This document shows, piece after piece, positions 22,888-24,269 of a stretch of 24,269 bases of DNA. Each line of letters begins with the position of its first letter. The stretch's first letter is position 1. The translations under genes were made by a program, and so were the position numbers. The notes under the pieces are model-generated. The model ran no database searches, was not told where the DNA came from, and saw nothing but the letters and a program-made list of their open reading frames with translations. Source of the stretch: JAYQPQ01 sp038145405 (GTDB taxonomy: Bacteria > Pseudomonadota > Gammaproteobacteria > Pseudomonadales > GM7GCV1); the NCBI GenBank assembly GCA_038145405.1, contig JAYQPQ010000027.1:1-24269 (forward strand). Reading direction: 5' to 3'.

Positions 22888-23376
22888 CTAGCGACAGGCC
22901 TGCGGCCGGTACTTGTCGGGCATACTGCCGCGGCTACAATCCCAAATGATGCGGCCATCCACCAGCTCCGGCACCAGGTTGATCACATTCTGATTGTCGA
23001 GCACGCGCAGCTTGTTGCGATTGTCGTAGACCAGCCGGATGGTGCCAGCTTCGGGATTGGGCTGTACCCGCGCCGAGCGCAGCCACATGCCCTGAAATTC
23101 GCGGGCGGCGGGCAGGCCCAGTTCGGTGTTGCTTTGCGGCATAACGCCATTGAGGGTGTAGTACTGCTGGACCAGGAACTGTAGTTCGCGCGCCAGAACA
23201 AAATCCCCCACCACCTTGGAACGCACAGGATATTCGGTATACATGGGAACACCCACCATGGCCAGGGCGCTGATAATGGCCAGGGTCACAAGCAACTCAA
23301 GCAGGGTGAATCCGCGCTGGCTTTGACGTGCAATGTTGATGGTGGCGACACCCATGTCACGAACTACATTCCACAT
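22888..23376 (-). CDS. Type IV pilin-like protein
   Basis: A 162-residue prepilin. The cleavage motif is G22/F23 in RGFTLLELLVTLAIISALAM with the essential Glu at +5 (E27), followed by the hydrophobic helix. The C-terminus has a cysteine pair (C147 and C161, WDCSRG then KYRPQACR) that should close a D-region disulfide loop as in major pilins and PilA-like proteins. From the ATG at 23376 the leader is 22 residues; an ATG at 23355 would give 15. Neither has a strong ribosome binding site. It starts about 23 nt after the HAMP gene, so they look co-transcribed. It could be a pilus subunit, a minor pilin or a pseudopilin; it is not near known pil genes in this window. Confidence 0.9.
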   Translation of the reverse strand: MWNVVRDMGVATINIARQSQRGFTLLELLVTLAIISALAMVGVPMYTEYPVRSKVVGDFVLARELQFLVQQYYTLNGVMPQSNTELGLPAAREFQGMWLRSARVQPNPEAGTIRLVYDNRNKLRVLDNQNVINLVPELVDGRIIWDCSRGSMPDKYRPQACR

Positions 23377-23399
23377 AGATTAAGAGCCTGGCGACAGGA

Positions 23400-23909
23400 T
23401 TACCCCGCCAGCGTTGCTTGCTTCGGGCGCTCAGTGATAAAAAACGCCAGTTCTGCACTGAGTTGCTGGCGCTGTGCCGGGGTAAGCTCCTGCCCCGAAT
23501 CCAGGATTGCCTTCAGGTTCAGCAGACGTCCCTGGTAGTTGTCCAGCAACTCATTGATGACATCCGCCACCTCCGTGAATTGATCGCCCTTACGCAGGGT
23601 CAAACGCTGGAACAACTTGCCTTCGTGCATTTGCCGCAGGGTGCGTTCGATGGCATACACCGGTCCGGCAATATGGAAGCTGATTTTGCGGGAGACGAGG
23701 TAAACGACACCAATGGCCACAAATTCCATTACCGCGACCGAAGTGCGAAAGACATCGACCAGCAGGAATTTGTGCCCGATGGCTACATCGAGCAAACCAG
23801 CGATGAGCAGAATGACGTTCAGGGAGATCAGCGTAGTCAACAGCGTACTCAGGATGAGCCGGTGCTGAAAATCATTCTTGATCATGATTTGTGCGCGCTG
23901 GTTTTTCAT
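23400..23909 (-). CDS. Two-helix membrane protein with a HAMP-like domain
   Basis: A 169-residue protein from the ATG at 23909, preceded by GGGGAA six nt upstream; a longer frame to 24008 lacks this. Two transmembrane helices (about 17-40 and 55-74) are joined by a very short periplasmic loop. The second runs into a HAMP-like segment (about 75-125): a conserved Pro (P83), an amphipathic helix, GKLFQRLTLRKGDQF and a second helix (VADVINELLDN). No kinase, methyl-accepting or cyclase domain follows, only about 45 residues ending near the stop. It is the first gene of a unit with the pilin, so it may tune pilus activity or signal through a partner; this is inference. It lies next to tuf. Confidence 0.8.
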   Translation of the reverse strand: MKNQRAQIMIKNDFQHRLILSTLLTTLISLNVILLIAGLLDVAIGHKFLLVDVFRTSVAVMEFVAIGVVYLVSRKISFHIAGPVYAIERTLRQMHEGKLFQRLTLRKGDQFTEVADVINELLDNYQGRLLNLKAILDSGQELTPAQRQQLSAELAFFITERPKQATLAG

Positions 23910-24143
23910 AGAATGTTCCCCAATCCTGAATGGAAGGCAATTTGCCACGATGCGGCTATTTTCAATGTTCGCCCCTGCACTTTCGACACCTGCCGTCAAA
24001 AGCTGCAACTAATCCGGCTGCGATTCTTGCGAAAACACCGCCCCGCCAACAAGCAAATGTCGGTACTGGTGTCTAGGCGAGGGGGTATTTGTGTGCCGCA
24101 GGGCGAAAAACTGAGAACTGACCAGCAGGTTTTGGCCGCCAAA
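23910..24143. other. Spacer between tuf terminator and the HAMP gene
   Basis: About 230 bases hold no convincing gene, tRNA or repeat. The promoter of the HAMP-pilin unit should be here, but no clear -35/-10 pair stands out. A GG-N10-GC pattern exists but the rest of the sigma-54 consensus is poor. Confidence 0.4.
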
Positions 24144-24172
24144 TAAAAAAAGGGGCCTGACTGGCCCCTTTT
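24144..24172 (-). terminator. Intrinsic terminator of tuf
   Basis: On the minus strand AAAAGGGGCC pairs with GGCCCCTTTT around a 5-nt loop, followed by a run of T. It lies about 20 nt after the tuf stop, so transcription of the str operon should end here and not run into the pilin unit or rpsJ. Confidence 0.93.
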
Positions 24173-24193
24173 CTATCGACAGCGCAGGATCGC

Positions 24194-24269
24194 TTATTCG
24201 ATGACTTTGGCGACGACGCCGGCGCCGACGGTACGACCACCTTCGCGAATTGCAAAGCGTAGGCCTTCT
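24194..24269 (-). CDS. tuf: Elongation factor Tu, C-terminal end (partial)
   Basis: The window edge cuts this gene. The last 24 codons read EGLRFAIREGGRTVGAGVVA then KVIE and stop, the invariant C-terminus of EF-Tu domain III. EF-Tu carries aminoacyl-tRNA to the ribosome. It is on the same strand as the ribosomal genes, as tufA of the str operon would be upstream of rpsJ. Start and 5' part lie beyond the window. Confidence 0.97.
   Translation of the reverse strand, partial: EGLRFAIREGGRTVGAGVVAKVIE

Noticed and set aside
24010..24060. Sigma-54 promoter before the HAMP-pilin unit
   Set aside because: A GG-N10-GC spacing exists (GGCGGTGTTTTCGC on the minus strand), but several consensus positions of TGGCAC and TTGCA do not match.
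1..24269. CRISPR arrays, insertion sequences, phage genes, tRNA or rRNA genes
   Set aside because: No regularly spaced repeats, transposase or integrase motifs, terminal inverted repeats, or tRNA-like folds were seen on either strand.

Overview
The window is a piece of a proteobacterial chromosome, almost certainly Gammaproteobacteria. The evidence is the gene order S10-spc-alpha (rpsJ to rplQ, with rpmJ between secY and rpsM), the zinc-type L36, the long 101-residue zinc-free S14, a 330-residue RpoA, and an MFS-ssb pair just beyond rplQ as in Pseudomonas and relatives. I cannot name a genus from sequence alone. It is a draft scaffold: two runs of ten N (4962..4971 and 13094..13103) join three contigs, and the second join lies inside rplF and is visibly chimeric, which suggests metagenomic or mixed-strain data.

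Left contig (1..4961), accessory genes: a minus-strand pair of secreted proteins (a right-handed beta-helix protein, then a DUF1080 protein), a TspO membrane protein divergent from an atypical short-chain dehydrogenase, a small periplasmic protein with a CYD motif, and at the contig edge the truncated 5' end of what looks like a secreted esterase with a possible ATT start.

Middle and right contigs (4972..20747), all minus strand: the S10 promoter (20719..20747) drives rpsJ-rplC-rplD-rplW-rplB-rpsS-rplV-rpsC-rplP-rpmC-rpsQ, running without a visible break into rplN-rplX-rplE-rpsN-rpsH-rplF-rplR-rpsE-rpmD-rplO-secY-rpmJ. A second promoter (9921..9949) precedes rpsM-rpsK-rpsD-rpoA-rplQ, which ends in a strong terminator (6958..6983). 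An MFS transporter of the YajR type and ssb follow, closed by another terminator. These genes make the translation, transcription and secretion core; many are translationally coupled by overlapping stop and start codons.

Right end (20860..24269): the terminator and 3' end of tuf (EF-Tu) lie on the same strand upstream of rpsJ, as expected for a str operon, but about 3.4 kb of unrelated genes sit between them: an SbtA-type bicarbonate transporter divergent from a frameshifted LysR regulator, and a two-gene unit of a HAMP-domain membrane protein and a type IV pilin-like protein. This interruption of the usually tight tuf-rpsJ junction is the most interesting biological feature. I see no CRISPR array, transposase, phage gene, rRNA or tRNA.
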